Source of the DNA: Trifolium pratense
Lineage: Eukaryota > Streptophyta > Magnoliopsida > Fabales > Fabaceae
Assembly: GCF_020283565.1 (NCBI RefSeq)
Contig: NC_060061.1
Span: 13,925,362-13,989,361, forward strand
Direction: 5' to 3'
Length of the DNA stretch: 64,000 bases
Positions 57,630 to 64,000 of this stretch are shown piece by piece (position 1 is the first letter of the stretch; each line of letters opens with the position of its first letter). Below the pieces are notes generated by a model. That model made no database searches, had not been told where the DNA came from, and saw only the letters and a list, made by a program, of their open reading frames with translations. The position numbers and the translations under genes were made by a program.

Positions 57630-58299
57630 GAGTTAAATATATTTTTGATCTTGGTGACCTTTTATTAAATTTTTATTAAATTTGTAGTTCATGAAAAATT
57701 ATTATGCACTCAATTTTGATTCATACTATTAAGTTACTATGTATTTTTGAATGATTTTTTTGTAGGTATGTTTAAAACATCGTAAAAGGTTCCTTCAGAA
57801 AAAATGAGCCCAGAATTTAAATTTTAGGTCATGATTTTTGCTACTTTTTATTTTGAACTTTTTCCGTTTAAAAAATTCACACTTAATTCATATTATGATA
57901 AATATGTCAAAAAAAAAAAGATAAAGAAAATTATATTTTAGCAAATAATCTTTATATGAAATTTTAAACATGCCTATAAAAAATCATTCAAAAAATTTAG
58001 AGTTTAATTTTTACTTAATTTTAGGCCCCGTTTGACCATACTTTTTTTCTTCTCCTTAAAAGTAGTAAAGAGGTAAAAAATTGCGTTTGTCCCAACTTCT
58101 TCTTATATTCTACTTCTTTACTTTATTTCTTTAATTCTTTTAAGAAGAAATATGGCCAAATACAAATTTCTACTTCTCTATTTCTTTTAAAGAGAAGTAA
58201 AAAAGTAGAAAATAAGTCGGGTCAAATGGGGCCTAAAATTAAGTAAAAACTAAACTTAAAAACTCCTCATTTTATAGGTACCAAAAATGTATTTAACCC
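57630..58299. mobile_element. MULE-type foldback element, host of a nested MITE
   Basis: The left end 'gagttaaatatatttttgat' pairs with the complement of the right end 'gggttaaatacatttttggt'. The 9-bp flanks differ at one base (TTGATAAAA at 57621-57629, TTGATAAAT at 58300-58308). The arms also match near the centre ('tttttacttaatttta' left, its complement right). 670 bp, no coding frame. 'GGGTTAAATATGTTTTTGG'-type ends are very common in legume genomes. Confidence 0.82.
58024..58233. mobile_element. MITE nested at the apex of the 57630 foldback
   Basis: Ends are GGCCCCGTTTGAC and the complement of GGCCCCATTTGAC, with TA on each side. The outer element's arms meet exactly at its borders, so it sits at the palindrome centre. 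The interior repeats 'acttctttac'/'gtaaagaagt'-like words in both orientations. Confidence 0.7.
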
Positions 58300-58308
58300 T
58301 TGATAAAT

Positions 58309-59690
58309 TATCGGTTTAATTACCAACATAGTGTGACACAAGTGGTAGATACTTGAGTCCTTAACCATTTGGTCCGTTACGCGCGGAGGATATCTTTGAT
58401 TTAAAAAAAATTAGTGGTTGAATTGACCTATAAAGAAATGACGTAAAAAATACATTTAATGAATATTTAAAATTTTCAAATAAAATGACAAGGGTAAAAT
58501 TAAGAGTGAAAAAAGTGATTAACTGAATCAGAGTAATCAGTTTGACTAATTTAATCGTGAACCATACTTACTTCCGGTTCGGTCAAGTATGAAAATGTAG
58601 CCGTAATAATGAATAAAAAATAAAACAAAACTTTTATGCATTGTTTTAAATATCTTCTTCTCATAAAAAGTAGTTTTTTAATTAAAAAAATTGTTTTTTT
58701 AAAAAAATAACTATTTCCGTATCTAACACAGTAACAACAATGTACTTATGATTCCTTCAAAAAAAAAAAAAAAAATACTTATGACACAATAAGAACTACT
58801 CTGTTCTTGTCACACCGTACATGTGTCCTTAAAAATAGTCTCACTGAGTAAGGGTAAGCATGAACTCGAGACCCGTCTCGAAACCGATATAACCGACAAC
58901 ACATTGAAGCATTCGGTCGGGTGCGGGTCTGGTCTCAGGTCAATAAATTGCGAAAAACTGGGCATGAATGATTGCATACGGGCGGGTGCGGATCTCTAAA
59001 ATTCTATCTCTCCATAACGGAAATCGACCGAACAACCATTAGATGCAAATTGATTTTTTTCCTTCTCTCCCTTTCAATCTAATATACTCTTCTCTCGGTT
59101 ATTTTTATCCATTTTTGATATAAGATAAAAATGTTATATTTTACAAAGCTTATAATTAATAATATGGTGATAAAGAAGGTGGGAAAAATATTGTAATATA
59201 TATTATAAATCTATTTTAATTTTTACGTCTCTTCTACTTGATATTTTATTGTCTTTAGATCTACATATTGAAAGAAAGTAACTGCATCTAACCATCTTTG
59301 TTTTTTAATTTACTTCGTCTATCTTATGTTGCATTGTGCACGAGATATTAAACTATTCGAAAATTAGGAATTTTTGAATAATGGAGGAGTTTTAGATGTA
59401 AACAAAGTTTCGATCTAACCCGTAATAACCGACCCGTTCAACCCGTCACCCGTATGACCCGAACCCGAACAAACCAAAGATATAGACGGTCGGAATTGAG
59501 TCCAAATTAAATGGTTGCGGTTTTTATCGATTTAGTGATTTTTGGCCGGAACCGGACCGAAATCACTGACTCGATTGAACCATGATTTGACTTCCGGTTA
59601 AACTTTGTATCAGTAGTAAACCGGTTCAGCGAACAGATTCGGTTATGATTACGATCTTCTGGGAAACAAAACCTAATTAGAGATTGGGTT
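58309..59690. other. Repeat-rich upstream region of the methyltransferase gene
   Basis: 58850-59500 has clusters of 'gacccgt', 'cgggtgcggg' and 'acccgaaccc' words at both ends with AT-rich sequence between, typical of hAT subterminal regions; no target duplication was fixed. 58540-58600 and 59560-59640 share 'cttccggtt' and 'gaaccat' words. The last 60 bases are the presumed 5' UTR of the next gene. Confidence 0.4.

Positions 59691-64000
<4,310 letters not shown>

Overview
The window is AT-rich plant nuclear DNA. It shows intron-containing genes with GT-AG borders, long introns, (TA)n and (CT)n microsatellites, and many MITEs, hAT relics, SINE-like copies and LTR fragments. A two-exon gene for a six-cysteine nodule-specific cysteine-rich (NCR) peptide at 56438-56711 points to a legume of the inverted-repeat-lacking clade (Medicago, Trifolium, Pisum, Vicia, Cicer and relatives); the exact genus cannot be settled from the sequence.

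Layout. Left part (1-40 kb): five intronless berberine-bridge-enzyme-like (BBE-like) FAD oxidoreductase genes, all on the minus strand (1571-3196, 10798-12399, 26384-28015, 31194-32822, 36709-38340). The last three are close paralogues from tandem duplication. Between the first two lies a PPR-DYW editing-factor gene resembling Arabidopsis REME1 (6801-8699). An unidentified two-exon gene sits at 16278-17494, and a frameshifted type-I MADS-box pseudogene at 35591-36084. Right part (41-64 kb): a small four-span membrane protein (41491), a SINA-like RING ubiquitin ligase with a 2.4-kb intron (43619-47023), DNA polymerase delta subunit POLD4 (50853-51298), a receptor-like LRR pseudokinase (53291-55564), the NCR gene, and the 5' part of the N-terminal protein methyltransferase NTM1 (59691 to the window end).

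Mobile DNA explains most of the rest, and many insertions can be bounded by target-site duplications (TSDs) read directly: hAT elements with 8-bp TSDs (13053-14430, 18260-21028, 34471-35288, 39975-40605, 52203-53116), MITEs with 9-bp TSDs (4461, 17986, 54869, 55749, 57630), PIF/Harbinger-type elements with 3-bp TSDs (3510, 29684, 47794), and a solo LTR with a 5-bp TSD (24265-25619). The most striking structure is at 18.2-21.0 kb. There a hAT element holds a long (TA)n tract, and inside that tract sits a 1.59-kb foldback element with arms of about 0.5 kb. Its apex is an array of eight short GAAACCATT hairpins. It resembles the microsatellite-targeting 'Micron' MITEs of rice.

The genes do not form one pathway. 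The coherent functional block is the BBE-like cluster: secreted, predicted bicovalent flavoproteins. In two neighbours (31194 and 36709) a conserved active-site histidine is replaced by leucine, and in a third (26384) the usual K-x-Q substrate-side motif is lost, so the tandem copies have probably diverged in function.
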